Assembly (NCBI GenBank): GCA_036378435.1
Contig: DASUWK010000037.1
Span: forward strand, 1 to 64,000
DNA length: 64,000 bases
Direction of reading: 5' to 3'
DNA from: DASUWK01 sp036378435
GTDB taxonomy: Bacteria; Chloroflexota; Dormibacteria; Dormibacterales; Dormibacteraceae
Both the position numbers and the translations under genes were made by a program. Below, one piece after another: positions 17,157 to 25,195 of this stretch (the stretch's first letter is position 1; every line of letters starts with the position of its first letter). The notes below the pieces were generated by a model, which was given only the letters and a program-made list of their open reading frames with translations, searched no databases and was not told the origin of the DNA.

Positions 17157-18102
17157 CCAGCTTCAGCAGCTGATCGTCCTCGGCCATCGTCTGCAGGTGC
17201 GCGAGCGCCTCCTGCAGAGCGAGGCGCTGCTCCCAGTGATGCTCGCGATTCCCCCAGAGGCCGAGCGCCACCTCCCAGGCGGTGACGGTGCGGCCGTCCA
17301 GGATCTCGAGAATCCGGCGTTTGCGGCGCTCGTGGAACTCGGTGAGCACCGCGACCCGTTCGGCCGCGGTCGTGAAAGGCCGCCCGTGGGCCGGCAGCAC
17401 GAGCTGAGGGTCGAGCTCCGCCAGCCGCTGTAGCGAGCCGAGAAAGTCGGCCAGCGGGTTGGGCGTGCTCTGCGGATGCAGCCCGATGTTCGGCGTGTCC
17501 TCGGGCAGGAGCTCATCGCCCGCGAAAAGGAGCCGGTCCTCGGTGTCGAAGAGGCAGATATGGCCCGGCGAATGGCCCGGCGTCCACTCGACGCGCAGCT
17601 TCCGGCGGCCCACCTCGAGCGTCTCGGCGCCGTCGAGCGGGATCGCCATCGGCGCCGTGGTCACGCTCTTCGCAAATGACCGCGACGCGTTCTGCATCAC
17701 CTCTGCCTGCACCTCGGGCACGCCGTTGGCGAGGAGGTAGCGGTGCACCTCGGCGACCAGGGCGTCGAGCGCCAGGTAGCGCGGGTGCACCAGGGGGATC
17801 TCGAGGCGGTGCAGGTACAGCTGCGCTCCCCAGTCGTGCGTCAGCACCCCGGCCGCCCCGTAGTGGTCGGGATGAATGTGCGTGACGATCAGCTTGCGCA
17901 GGCCCGCCGATTCACCAGCCACCCGCCCCATCGCGGTGCGCAGCAGGTCCAGCGACTCGGGCGCGTTCATCCCGCAGTCGATGAGGTCGACGGCCCCGTC
18001 GACCGGCAGCAGGAACACGTTCACATGGCCGTCCTCGAACGGGATCGGCAGGCGCAGCTCGTGCACGCCTTCGGCCACCTCGGTGAGGAGCAGCTCCTCC
18101 AT
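17122..18102 (-). CDS. Metallo-beta-lactamase-fold hydrolase
   Basis: This is a 326-residue MBL-fold hydrolase. The zinc ligands are visible as THIHPDHYGAAG (HxHxDH), HSPGH (third His), FAGDELLP (bridging Asp) and LPAHGRP. The C-terminal ~70 residues form a helical region (ERRKRRILEIL) of the LACTB2/winged-helix type, so a role on thioesters, RNA or similar substrates is possible; the substrate is not predictable. The first codon is either ATG at 18102 or TTG at 18108. GACAAT lies 7 nt before the ATG and no ribosome binding site is seen, so the mRNA may be leaderless. Confidence 0.85.
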   Translation of the reverse strand: MEELLLTEVAEGVHELRLPIPFEDGHVNVFLLPVDGAVDLIDCGMNAPESLDLLRTAMGRVAGESAGLRKLIVTHIHPDHYGAAGVLTHDWGAQLYLHRLEIPLVHPRYLALDALVAEVHRYLLANGVPEVQAEVMQNASRSFAKSVTTAPMAIPLDGAETLEVGRRKLRVEWTPGHSPGHICLFDTEDRLLFAGDELLPEDTPNIGLHPQSTPNPLADFLGSLQRLAELDPQLVLPAHGRPFTTAAERVAVLTEFHERRKRRILEILDGRTVTAWEVALGLWGNREHHWEQRLALQEALAHLQTMAEDDQLLKLVSAEAVRWRTA

Positions 18103-18203
18103 TCCCAAGATTGTCGCTGAGGGCGCTCGCCCGGTTTCAGGACCGGTACGCGGGCGTATTACTATGGACCCGGACCCGACTCAACTCATTCGAGGAGGAA
18201 CTG

Positions 18204-18554
18204 ATGACCGAGGAGCTCAGCGCGGACCAGGTCAGTCCTGCGCAGGTGTTCGAGCAGATGCCGCAATTCCTGAACAAGGAGAAGGCGGCCGGCACCAACG
18301 CGACGATCCAGTTCGACCTGTCCGGCGACCAGGGGGGCAAGTGGTGGATCAAGATCGCGGACGGTGAGGCGACTGGCGGCGAAGGCGACGCCGAGAACCC
18401 GAACTTGACGCTGATCGCGGACGCCAACGACTACGTCAAGATCAGCCTCGGGCAGCTCGACGGCACCGCGGCGTTCATGCAGGGCAAGCTCAAGATCAAG
18501 GGCGACATGGGCCTGGCGATCAAGATGCAGACCCTGTTCAACCGCCCGGCGTAA
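18204..18554 (+). CDS. SCP2 sterol-binding-domain protein
   Basis: This gene encodes 116 residues forming a single SCP2 domain: AGTNATIQFDLSGDQGGKWWIKIADG, NPNLTLIADANDYVKISLGQLDGTAAFMQGKLKIKGDMGLAIKMQTLF. SCP2 domains bind hydrophobic ligands such as acyl chains or sterols. The start is ATG at 18204 with GAGGAGG 5 nt upstream; no earlier start is needed. It is monocistronic and ends at a strong terminator. It sits near fatty-acid related genes (DegV, crotonases) but no partner can be named. Confidence 0.9.
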   Translation: MTEELSADQVSPAQVFEQMPQFLNKEKAAGTNATIQFDLSGDQGGKWWIKIADGEATGGEGDAENPNLTLIADANDYVKISLGQLDGTAAFMQGKLKIKGDMGLAIKMQTLFNRPA

Positions 18555-18568
18555 AGCTCGACCTTCAG

Positions 18569-18605
18569 GAGCGGAGAGCGCGAAGGCTCTCTCCGCTCTT
18601 TCTTT
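18569..18605 (+). terminator. Rho-independent terminator after SCP2 gene
   Basis: The stem GAGCGGAGAG / CTCTCTCCGCTC, with a short CGCGAAGG loop, is followed by TTTCTTT. Confidence 0.85.
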
Positions 18606-18609
18606 ATAT

Positions 18610-19206
18610 CTAGTAGGTGAACTTCCAGGTCGAGAAGCGGGCGGTCATCGCGGTTTTGAGGTCGAGGTTCCCTGGCCCCGAGTGAAGCTCGAGGATGACC
18701 ACCATGTGCGGCGTGAGCGCGAGGTAGCGCGGGAGTGGGCCACCCTCTTCGGAATACGCCTCGATCGCGTTGCCCCACTGGATCGGCTGCAGCTGCAGGC
18801 TGGTGCCGATGTTGGTGTTGATCCAATCCTGGAGATTGGCCGCCGAGCCGCGTGTGTCGCTGCTGATGATGAAGACGCCGAAGAACCCGTTGGTCGGCCC
18901 GGTCGCGTAGTCGGTGATGTCGAACACGGCGTCCACGCCCTGCGTCGTCTTCTGGGTGCGCTCGCCGTTCAGTGCGCGCCAGGTCGCGGGGAAGCAGAAC
19001 GCCCAGCCCAGCTGCTGGTCGTACTCGCCCGAATCCCCGGGTGCGCAGTGCAAGTTGAGGCCGACGCTCTGCGTTGGATGACCCGTGGGCGTGGCCGGCT
19101 GGCACGAGGTCGCGAGCAGCGCGCCGGCAGCCAGTGTCACCGCGATCAGGGTCTTCACGAAGGCCCTATTCTCCCCCGTCCGCGAAGCTGCCACGTTTCC
19201 TGACAT
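18610..19206 (-). CDS. Putative lipoprotein of unknown function
   Basis: This is a 198-residue protein. The start is ATG at 19206 because GGTGGAGA lies 6 nt upstream. The signal peptide TLIAVTLAAGALLATSC ends in a lipobox-like ATSC. The mature part has LHCAPGDSG, WAFCFPATWRALNG, DYATGPTNGFFGVFIIS and a C-terminal LKTAMTARFSTWKFTY. This resembles PsbP/Mog1-like or 'LpqN-like' single-domain lipoproteins with a beta-sheet fold, but I cannot assign a family. It is a single gene between two plus-strand genes. Confidence 0.7.
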   Translation of the reverse strand: MSGNVAASRTGENRAFVKTLIAVTLAAGALLATSCQPATPTGHPTQSVGLNLHCAPGDSGEYDQQLGWAFCFPATWRALNGERTQKTTQGVDAVFDITDYATGPTNGFFGVFIISSDTRGSAANLQDWINTNIGTSLQLQPIQWGNAIEAYSEEGGPLPRYLALTPHMVVILELHSGPGNLDLKTAMTARFSTWKFTY

Positions 19207-19263
19207 CGTCGTCTCCACCAAGTCGGGGCGTGTGATAGACTGCGTCGGCTTCACCAAAAAAAC

Positions 19264-19305
19264 TTGTTACCGGCAAGTATCACTTTCTGATAGCGACGTG
19301 ATACT
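19264..19305 (+). promoter_or_regulatory. AT-rich promoter with inverted-repeat operator before TraR/DksA gene
   Basis: TTGTTA (19264-19269) is followed after 18 bp by TGATAG (19288-19293). Perfect 8-bp arms AGTATCAC (19276-19283) and GTGATACT (19298-19305), 14 bp apart, bracket the -10 region. Confidence 0.5.
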
Positions 19306-19338
19306 GTTAACCGCCTAAGTCATCACGTGGGGGGCTTT

Positions 19339-19740
19339 ATGGCAACTCAAAAGCGGACCAAACAAGACGAAGAATGGCTGACCCGGTTGGAGACCAACCG
19401 GGAGCGGCTGGCCTCCCTGGCCGACGCGCTGGGCGAGGAGGCGGGGATCAACCGCCCGCTGGCGGAGAGCGTCGGCGACATCATCACCCGTGACTACGAG
19501 GACGCGGACTTCGCCCAGGCGATCTCCGACCGCGAGATTGGCGAAAACCTCGTGAGCCTGCTGTCCGAGAACCGCGAGCAGGTCGAGCGCGCGCTGGACC
19601 GCCTGGCCCAGGGCAAGTACGGCATCTGCGAAGAGTGCGGCGAGGGCATCCCGTCGGAGCGGCTCAAGTTCCGCCCCGAGGCCACCCGCTGCGTGCCCTG
19701 CCAGGGCCGCTGGGACCGCGAGCACCGCAGAACCGCCTAG
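19339..19740 (+). CDS. TraR/DksA-type zinc-finger protein
   Basis: This 133-residue protein has a long N-terminal helical region (residues about 5-95) and a C-terminal zinc finger C-x2-C-x17-C-x2-C (CEECGEGIPSERLKF, then RCVPC). The fold reaches into the RNA polymerase secondary channel in DksA, but many Terrabacteria homologues are of unknown function. The acidic tip differs from DksA, so a role in the stringent response is uncertain. ATG at 19339 was chosen because GGGGGGC precedes it by 3-4 nt; a GTG four codons upstream is less likely. Confidence 0.87.
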   Translation: MATQKRTKQDEEWLTRLETNRERLASLADALGEEAGINRPLAESVGDIITRDYEDADFAQAISDREIGENLVSLLSENREQVERALDRLAQGKYGICEECGEGIPSERLKFRPEATRCVPCQGRWDREHRRTA

Positions 19741-19760
19741 CCCCGCCTCTCCCCCCGGTC

Positions 19761-19818
19761 CCGCGGCCGGCCGCGAGTCCTATCATCCGGCAGTGAAAGG
19801 GCCCTGGGCCGGCCGCGG
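19761..19818. terminator. Long inverted repeat between convergent genes
   Basis: Perfect 12-bp arms CCGCGGCCGGCC (19761-19772) and GGCCGGCCGCGG (19807-19818) lie between the TraR/DksA gene and the convergent aldehyde dehydrogenase gene. There is no clear T-run, so the terminator role is inferred from position. Confidence 0.4.
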
Positions 19819-19836
19819 TCCGTCTTCCAGCTTGAG

Positions 19837-21270
19837 CTAGCTCAGGTTGCCGTAGACCACGGACTTCTGCTCGGTGTACTGGTGGAAGGCCTCGAGCCCG
19901 TGCTCCTTTCCGAACCCTGACTCCTTCGTGCCGCCGAAAGGCAGCTCGTCGTGGGCGATCTGGAGCGCGTTGACCCAGGTGTAACCGGCCTCCAGCTCGC
20001 GCACCGCACGATTCGCGGCGGCCATGTTCGTGGTCCAGATCGAGGAACCCAGGCCGAACTGAGAGTCGTTGGCGAGCCGCAGCCCCTCATCGAGGTCCTT
20101 GATCCGCCGCACGGGCAGGGCCGGGCCGAACACCTCCTCGCGCCACATCCGCGCGTCGTCGGGCACATCGGTGAGGATCACGGGGTTCAGGAAGTTGCCG
20201 GCTTCGTATTCGGCGCCCTCGGGCCGTCCGCCGCCGAAGGCGACGCGGGCGCCGCGGTCGAGGGCGTCCTGAACCTGCGCTTCGACCTCCGCGCGCTGCG
20301 TCTCCGTGTGCATCGGGCCCATCCGCGAGTCCTTCTCGAGCCCGTTGCCCGGCTTGAGCTTGGCTGCGCGCCCGATCAGCTTCTCCAACAGCTCGTCGTA
20401 GACGCCTTCCTGAATGTAGAGACGCTTGATGGCGAGGCAGGCCTGGCCACAGTTGAAGAAGCGGCCCGTCGAGATCGCCTTCACCGCCGCTTCGAGATCC
20501 GCGTCGTCGAGCACGATGCAGGGGTCGGAGCCGCCAAGCTCCAGGGTGACCTTCTTCACGTGCTCCGCCGCGACCTGCATCACCCGCTTGCCGGTGGGGG
20601 TCGATCCGGTCAGCGCGATCTTGCGGATCAGCGGGTGCTTGACGATCGCCTCACCGGTGCCCTGGCCGAGGACCACGTTGACCACGCCCTCCGGGAGCCC
20701 GCCCTCGATCAGCGCCTCGATGCACTTGAGCGTCGCGAGCGGGGTGGTCGACGAGGGCTTCAGGACGACGGTGTTGCCGGCGGCGATCGACGGCGCGACC
20801 TTGTTGGCCGCCAGCGTCAGTGGGAAGTTCCAGGGCACGATGGCGCCGGTCACGCCGATCGGGCGCCGGATCACGAGACCATAGGCCGATGTGTCCGGGA
20901 GCGAGACGACCTCGCCGTGGATCTTGTCCGCGAGGTCGGCGAACCAAGCGATGTTCTCCCCGAAGCGCTGGGCCTCGAGGCGAGACTCGAGCAGCGTCTT
21001 GCCCTGCTCCTGGGTGAGGACGGGCGCGATCTCCTCGACCTTGGTCAGCATGTGTCGCGCCGCCTCGTGCAGGATGTGCGCGCGCTTGTTGCCGGGCAGG
21101 CTCGACCACTCCGGGAAAGCCCTCGCCGCGGCCTGCGCCGCTCGGTCTACGTCCTCCGGACCGCCGGACGGAACGCGGTCGACCACCTCGCCCGTGGCCG
21201 GGTTGCGGACCTCGTACGTCTCGCCCGACGCGGCGCCGGTCCGCTCCTTCTCGATGATCATGGTCGCCAT
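19837..21270 (-). CDS. NAD(P)-dependent aldehyde dehydrogenase (succinate-semialdehyde type)
   Basis: This 477-residue ALDH-superfamily enzyme oxidises an aldehyde to its acid. It shows PWNFPLTLAANKVAPSIAAGN, the cofactor motif TGSTPTGKRV, the general base in TLELGGSDP and the catalytic Cys in FFNCGQACLA. ESGFGKEHG lies near the C-terminus. The overall pattern resembles succinate-semialdehyde or aliphatic aldehyde dehydrogenases; the substrate is not certain. The start is ATG at 21270 with AGGGGGTG upstream, although the frame stays open far upstream. It is divergent from a crotonase gene 36 bp away. Confidence 0.92.
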   Translation of the reverse strand: MATMIIEKERTGAASGETYEVRNPATGEVVDRVPSGGPEDVDRAAQAAARAFPEWSSLPGNKRAHILHEAARHMLTKVEEIAPVLTQEQGKTLLESRLEAQRFGENIAWFADLADKIHGEVVSLPDTSAYGLVIRRPIGVTGAIVPWNFPLTLAANKVAPSIAAGNTVVLKPSSTTPLATLKCIEALIEGGLPEGVVNVVLGQGTGEAIVKHPLIRKIALTGSTPTGKRVMQVAAEHVKKVTLELGGSDPCIVLDDADLEAAVKAISTGRFFNCGQACLAIKRLYIQEGVYDELLEKLIGRAAKLKPGNGLEKDSRMGPMHTETQRAEVEAQVQDALDRGARVAFGGGRPEGAEYEAGNFLNPVILTDVPDDARMWREEVFGPALPVRRIKDLDEGLRLANDSQFGLGSSIWTTNMAAANRAVRELEAGYTWVNALQIAHDELPFGGTKESGFGKEHGLEAFHQYTEQKSVVYGNLS

Positions 21271-21306
21271 GGCAACACCCCCTACAGACACAATTATCGA
21301 CAGCCG

Positions 21307-22086
21307 ATGACAGCGGTCAGATTGGAGAAGGAAGGCCAGGTCGGCGTCATCGTCCTCGACCGCCCACCGGCCAACAGCTACGACTATGCCTTCTTGCGCG
21401 AGCTTGGCGGCGCCATCGACGAGGCTCGTGTCGACGACGAGGTCAGAGGCCTGGTCGTCGCCAGCAGCTCCGACAAGTTCTTCTCGGCCGGCGCCGACGT
21501 GGGCGCTTTCCAGGCCGGCACCCAGCGCCAGCGGGCGATGACCGCGCTCCTGGCGCACGAGGTCTTCAGGAAGTTCGAGCACACGCCGATGCTGGTGGTG
21601 GCGGCGATCGCCGGTCATTGCCTGGGCGGCGGTTTCGAGCTCGCCCTGGCGTGCGACCTCAGGTTCGGCGCCGAAGGCGAGTATCGCATCGGCCTGCCGG
21701 AGGTCAGCCTCGGCCTCTTCCCCGGCTCCGGCGGCACCCAGCGCCTGCCGCGGCTGGTCGGGCTGGCCAAGGGCATCGACCTCATCGCCAACGCGACCAC
21801 GCTCACGCCGGCGCAAGCGCACGAGCTGGGCATCGTCGACCGGCTGCTGCCGGACGGCGCCGCCTGCCGAGAAGCGGCGATCGAGTACGTGCAGAAGATC
21901 GCGAGCGGCCCGGCCGAAGCCGTCGGGCGAGCCAAGGTGGTCGCCTCGCTCGGGCACTCCGCGCCGCTGGACCTCGGCCTCGCGATGGAGCGCGAAGCCA
22001 TCACTCGCGTCTTCGCCACCGAGGATGCGGCCGAAGGCATCGCCGCTTTCACCGAGAAGCGCAAGCCCACGTTCCGTGGCGCCTAG
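21307..22086 (+). CDS. Enoyl-CoA hydratase/crotonase family protein
   Basis: This is a 259-residue crotonase. The oxyanion-hole stretches are FSAGADVGAF and IAGHCLGGGFELALACDL. Both catalytic glutamates seem present (FELAL and LPEVSLGLFPGSGGTQRLPRL), so hydratase activity is likely. ATG at 21307 was chosen over longer in-frame options that would overlap the divergent dehydrogenase. AATTAT ends 9 nt upstream and there is no ribosome binding site, consistent with a leaderless mRNA. The methyltransferase gene follows with an 11-bp overlap. Confidence 0.9.
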   Translation: MTAVRLEKEGQVGVIVLDRPPANSYDYAFLRELGGAIDEARVDDEVRGLVVASSSDKFFSAGADVGAFQAGTQRQRAMTALLAHEVFRKFEHTPMLVVAAIAGHCLGGGFELALACDLRFGAEGEYRIGLPEVSLGLFPGSGGTQRLPRLVGLAKGIDLIANATTLTPAQAHELGIVDRLLPDGAACREAAIEYVQKIASGPAEAVGRAKVVASLGHSAPLDLGLAMEREAITRVFATEDAAEGIAAFTEKRKPTFRGA

Positions 22087-22837
22087 ACCGCAAGCGGCTT
22101 ACACACGAGAGTTCGCGCCGCAGTACGAAGCCAACATCGTCCCGCGTTTTCGGCCCATCGCGGAACGCCTGGCCGAGCTGGCGCAGCCGAAGGCCGGTGA
22201 CCGCGTGCTGGAGCTGGCCGGTGGCACGGGCGGCCTGACGCGGCTCATCGCGCCGCGGGTCGACCAGGTGGTGCTGACGGATCTCAGCCGGCCGATGCTG
22301 GACGTGGCGGCGGAGGCGCTTGCGCGCCTGAAGATTCGCAACGTGCTCCGGATGACGGCGGACCTGGCGGCGCTGCCGTTCAGTCCGGGCCAGTTCGACC
22401 TCGTCGTGGCGCAGATGTCGCCTCTGCAGGAGCGGACCGCCTGGCTGCGGTCCGCGCTCGCGCAACTCCGCAAGGGCGGCCGGATCGCCATCGCCCAGTG
22501 GGGCGCCGGCCTCTATTCGGAGGTCAGGCTGCAGCAGGCGGTGCGAGCGGAGCTCGGCCTGCCTCCGCTCGTCTACGGCGCGAACCCCAAGGACACGGGG
22601 CGCGCCTTACGCCGGCTCGGGTTGGCGAAGGTCGCGGTGGAGGAAGCGCGGATCGACCAGACCTGGGACGACGTCGCGGACTACATCAGGTACCGCCGCA
22701 GCTTTGGCGGCCCGCCGCTCCCACCGCGCCAGAAGGAGCGCCTGTATCGGGTGCTGGAGGAGCACGCACACCGGCTGGCGCGAGGCGGGCGCCTGAGCTT
22801 GTACTGGCGAGTCGGCTACATCACGGGCCGCACCTAG
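22076..22837 (+). CDS. Class I SAM-dependent methyltransferase
   Basis: This 253-residue methyltransferase has SAM motif I DRVLELAGGTGGLTRLIAPRV, motif II VVLTDLSRPML, an acidic-loop region MTADLAALPFSPGQFDLVVAQM and post-motif LRKGGRIAIAQWG. The Ubie/menG-like layout suggests a small-molecule substrate, which is unknown. GTG at 22076 gives a short N-terminus VAPRPQAAYTREFAPQYEA that matches the usual start of this class; it lies inside the last codons of the crotonase gene. Confidence 0.85.
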   Translation: MAPRPQAAYTREFAPQYEANIVPRFRPIAERLAELAQPKAGDRVLELAGGTGGLTRLIAPRVDQVVLTDLSRPMLDVAAEALARLKIRNVLRMTADLAALPFSPGQFDLVVAQMSPLQERTAWLRSALAQLRKGGRIAIAQWGAGLYSEVRLQQAVRAELGLPPLVYGANPKDTGRALRRLGLAKVAVEEARIDQTWDDVADYIRYRRSFGGPPLPPRQKERLYRVLEEHAHRLARGGRLSLYWRVGYITGRT

Positions 22838-22846
22838 GCGAGCAGC

Positions 22847-22882
22847 CGGGGAGAAGACCTCGCGGTCTCCTCCCCGACCTTT
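22847..22882. terminator. Terminator hairpin between convergent genes
   Basis: The stem CGGGGAGAAGACC / GGTCTCCTCCCCG has a TCGC loop and is followed on the plus strand by ACCTTTGCC. It separates the methyltransferase gene from the convergent secreted-protein gene. Confidence 0.65.
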
Positions 22883-22884
22883 GC

Positions 22885-23454
22885 CTACAGCGAGCGGACG
22901 ACGACGAACGGGTCGGAATCGGGGTGGCGGCCGTGGTCGCCCACGTCCACCTTGCCGGCGTCCGCGGCCCCGTCGTAGCGGTCGCCGAAGACCAGGCGCT
23001 CCTGCTCGGCGTTTGAGCAGCCGCTGACCCGGAAGTCGAAGCCGTCCACCGCGGCGAACGTGACGAAGCGGTAATAGATCGTGTTGCCGTCGACCTCGAG
23101 GTGGTCGTCACGCTCGTCGCGGACCTTCTCGACATTCGTGAACGTGCCGCCGCGCAGCGTGACCCGACCGCTGAAAACGTGCGGCTTGTCGTTGGCGCCG
23201 CTCGTGCGCAGGTGCCAGCCGCCGGCGTCGTGCCAGATGTAGGTCGCGGTCGGCTGGAAGTTGTCAGGCCGGCCCTGGACGCTGATGTCGCCGGTGTGCC
23301 AGGCGCCGGCGTCGCAGTCGGCACTGGTGTTGGTGCTGGCACTGGTGGCGGCGACCGGTGTCGTGGTGGGTGCAGGCGGCGGCGCTGCCTGAGGATGGGC
23401 GACAAACAGTCCCGCGGCCGCTGTGCCGAGGGCTCCGAGCAGACGAAGTTTCAT
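22885..23454 (-). CDS. Secreted protein of unknown function
   Basis: This 189-residue protein has a signal peptide (MKLRLLGALGTAAAGLFVAHPQA) followed by an Ala/Thr/Pro linker. It has a compact C-terminal part with WHTGDISVQGRPDNF, TYIWHDAGGWHLRTSG, TLRGGTFTNVEKV, DDHLEVDGNTIYYRFVTFAAVDGFDFRVSGC and DPFVVVRSL. Alternating hydrophobic residues suggest a beta-rich lectin-like or carbohydrate-binding fold. Two Cys may form a disulfide. AAGGAGG lies 7 nt before the ATG. No family is recognised. Confidence 0.75.
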   Translation of the reverse strand: MKLRLLGALGTAAAGLFVAHPQAAPPPAPTTTPVAATSASTNTSADCDAGAWHTGDISVQGRPDNFQPTATYIWHDAGGWHLRTSGANDKPHVFSGRVTLRGGTFTNVEKVRDERDDHLEVDGNTIYYRFVTFAAVDGFDFRVSGCSNAEQERLVFGDRYDGAADAGKVDVGDHGRHPDSDPFVVVRSL

Positions 23455-23526
23455 GGTGACTGCCTCCTTGGGAGTTGGGTTGCACCCAGGCTCCCCGGCA
23501 GCAGTTTTGGAACCCTCAGCCGGTTG

Positions 23527-24219
23527 TCAGGTTTTCGTCATCTCGTCCAGCTCGGCCAGGAGGTGCTCGAGCTCGACCCTTTCGGCGCCCTCTTGCTTTG
23601 CGCGCCGGTGGACGCGGCTGAGGAGTTCACCCAACTCCGGCGAGTAATCGGGGAATGACACCCAGTGCGACCCGGACGGCGGCAGGTGAGTCGGAGAGAG
23701 GCGTAGCGAGACCATCGCTCGAGCGCCGATCGATTCTGCCGCGTCGTACACGCCCACCATCAGGTGCAGGGGGTTGACCTCTCGCTCCTTACTGTCACGG
23801 GCGTTCCGAAACGCCGCTTCGATGGCGTGTCCTAGCTCGAGCGAGGGCAGCGGCCTGCCCCTTTCCGAACCGTCCGCAGGGTGCTCCGGGCTCTCCACGC
23901 GAAGGCGCCTGATGGCGTCGTAGAACTTGTCGGACTGCACGCGCTTCTCGAGCAGCATCCAGCGTCCGACGTTGGTCGAGCCGCTGAGCTCGGCCAGCAC
24001 CAGATGGCCGGTGTCGATCAGCTCTGCGTTCGCCGCCTTGGCCTCCCGCTCCGCGGCCAGGAGGACGAGCTTGACCGCTGAGGAAAGGCTGTCAAACGAG
24101 TACCCGCGCGGTGGGAACTTGGGCTTCGGCCGGAGGCGCGAGCGTGCCGCTGTGTAGCTCTCGCCGGTCTTGCCCATGCGCGATCGGACGACCTTCTTGA
24201 AATCCTTTTCCTGGGTCAT
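23527..24219 (-). CDS. Clp-N-repeat-like protein without ATPase domain
   Basis: This is a 230-residue protein. The start begins with TQEKDFKKVVRSRMGKTGESYTAARSRL, a phrase I associate with small proteins in which a basic helix precedes Clp N repeats. Two Clp_N-type repeats follow: LSSAVKLVLLAAEREAKAANAELIDTGHLVLAELSG and HAIEAAFRNARDSKEREVNPLHLMVG. In ClpA/B/C this domain binds substrates or adaptors; here no AAA domain follows, so an adaptor, decoy or sensor role is inferred. GGAGGG lies before the ATG at 24219. Confidence 0.7.
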   Translation of the reverse strand: MTQEKDFKKVVRSRMGKTGESYTAARSRLRPKPKFPPRGYSFDSLSSAVKLVLLAAEREAKAANAELIDTGHLVLAELSGSTNVGRWMLLEKRVQSDKFYDAIRRLRVESPEHPADGSERGRPLPSLELGHAIEAAFRNARDSKEREVNPLHLMVGVYDAAESIGARAMVSLRLSPTHLPPSGSHWVSFPDYSPELGELLSRVHRRAKQEGAERVELEHLLAELDEMTKT

Positions 24220-24424
24220 CGACAGCCCTCCCCGGCCGACCATCGCCCCCCAGCGACCCGATCGTCCGGACAGGCCGTCACAACCAGAGCCCGAGGGTGC
24301 TCCCCCCTTTGCCTCGCGTCGAGCCGAGCTGGGGCGCGGCTTCAGAGGTTGGGCGCGGGCCGCGCCTCGACCAAGTTTGTTTGGCCTGCTGCCGCCCGTC
24401 AACCTGGCGCTCGGCCCGCACCGA

Positions 24425-25195
24425 TCAGGCTGGGCGCGTCCAGAAGCCGCTCGGGTCGAACCGACGAATCGTCTCCAGCTCCGTGGTGTTAGGCGGCTGC
24501 GTCTCACCGAAGTCGGGCGCGAGCTCAAACTCGAACCCGGTCTCGGCGCGCACCTGTTCGAGCGCCACGCCGGGATGGCGAGACGCGAGCACGGCGGGGC
24601 CGCCGCCCTCGGGGAACCGGAACACCGCCATCGTCGTCACGATCGCGGACGGGCCGCCACCGACCAGTCCGTTGCGCCGGCGCCAGCCCGGACTGCCGTC
24701 GCCGTGGCCTGGCGAGGTGATGTAGCTCACGCGCTCGACGAGGCGGCGGCGCTCGTGGTTCATGAGCGTGACCCAGCGCCGAGCCAGGATCGCGATGTCG
24801 GCGCCGCCGCCGCTGCCGGGCAGCTTCACCTCCGGCTTCGCGCGCGGACCTATGTACGACGTGTTGAGGTTGCCGAACCGATCAACTTCGGCGCCCCCGA
24901 TGAAACCGAGGTCGACGATCCCCTGCGCGAGCACTGCCATCACGTTCGACATCCGCGTCGCCCACAGCGAGCCCGCCACGTTGGGCGGGTCGCCCATCGT
25001 TCCGAGGTGCGCGGAAGCGGGCTGATCACGGAGCAGCCCCACCTCGTAGAGGCCGCGGGCGCGCGGCGCGTGGGTGCTGTGAGCGACCGCATAAGCGAGG
25101 ATCGGCAGCCGCATGCCTACGAAGACGAGCTCGCCGTCGTGGATCTCACGCGCCGCCACCGCGACCATCAGCTCTTGGGGCGTGTAGTCACTCAT
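24425..25195 (-). CDS. CoA-transferase subunit beta (IpdB/GctB-like)
   Basis: This 256-residue family I CoA-transferase beta-type subunit begins MSDYTPQELMVAVAAREIHDGELVFVG. It has LAQGIVDLGFIGGAEVDRFGNLNTSYIG, which carries the Glu in GGAEVD at the position used as the catalytic residue in this family, and LPGSGGGADIAILA. It forms a complex with the alpha subunit encoded just upstream; their genes overlap by 8 bp. Homologues include glutaconate CoA-transferase and the ring-opening hydrolase IpdAB of steroid breakdown, so the reaction cannot be fixed from sequence. Confidence 0.85.
   Translation of the reverse strand: MSDYTPQELMVAVAAREIHDGELVFVGMRLPILAYAVAHSTHAPRARGLYEVGLLRDQPASAHLGTMGDPPNVAGSLWATRMSNVMAVLAQGIVDLGFIGGAEVDRFGNLNTSYIGPRAKPEVKLPGSGGGADIAILARRWVTLMNHERRRLVERVSYITSPGHGDGSPGWRRRNGLVGGGPSAIVTTMAVFRFPEGGGPAVLASRHPGVALEQVRAETGFEFELAPDFGETQPPNTTELETIRRFDPSGFWTRPA

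Noticed and set aside
19837..21957. Aldehyde dehydrogenase start at 21957
   Set aside because: The extra 229 codons lie opposite the crotonase gene; the ATG at 21270 has a ribosome binding site and the usual family N-terminus.
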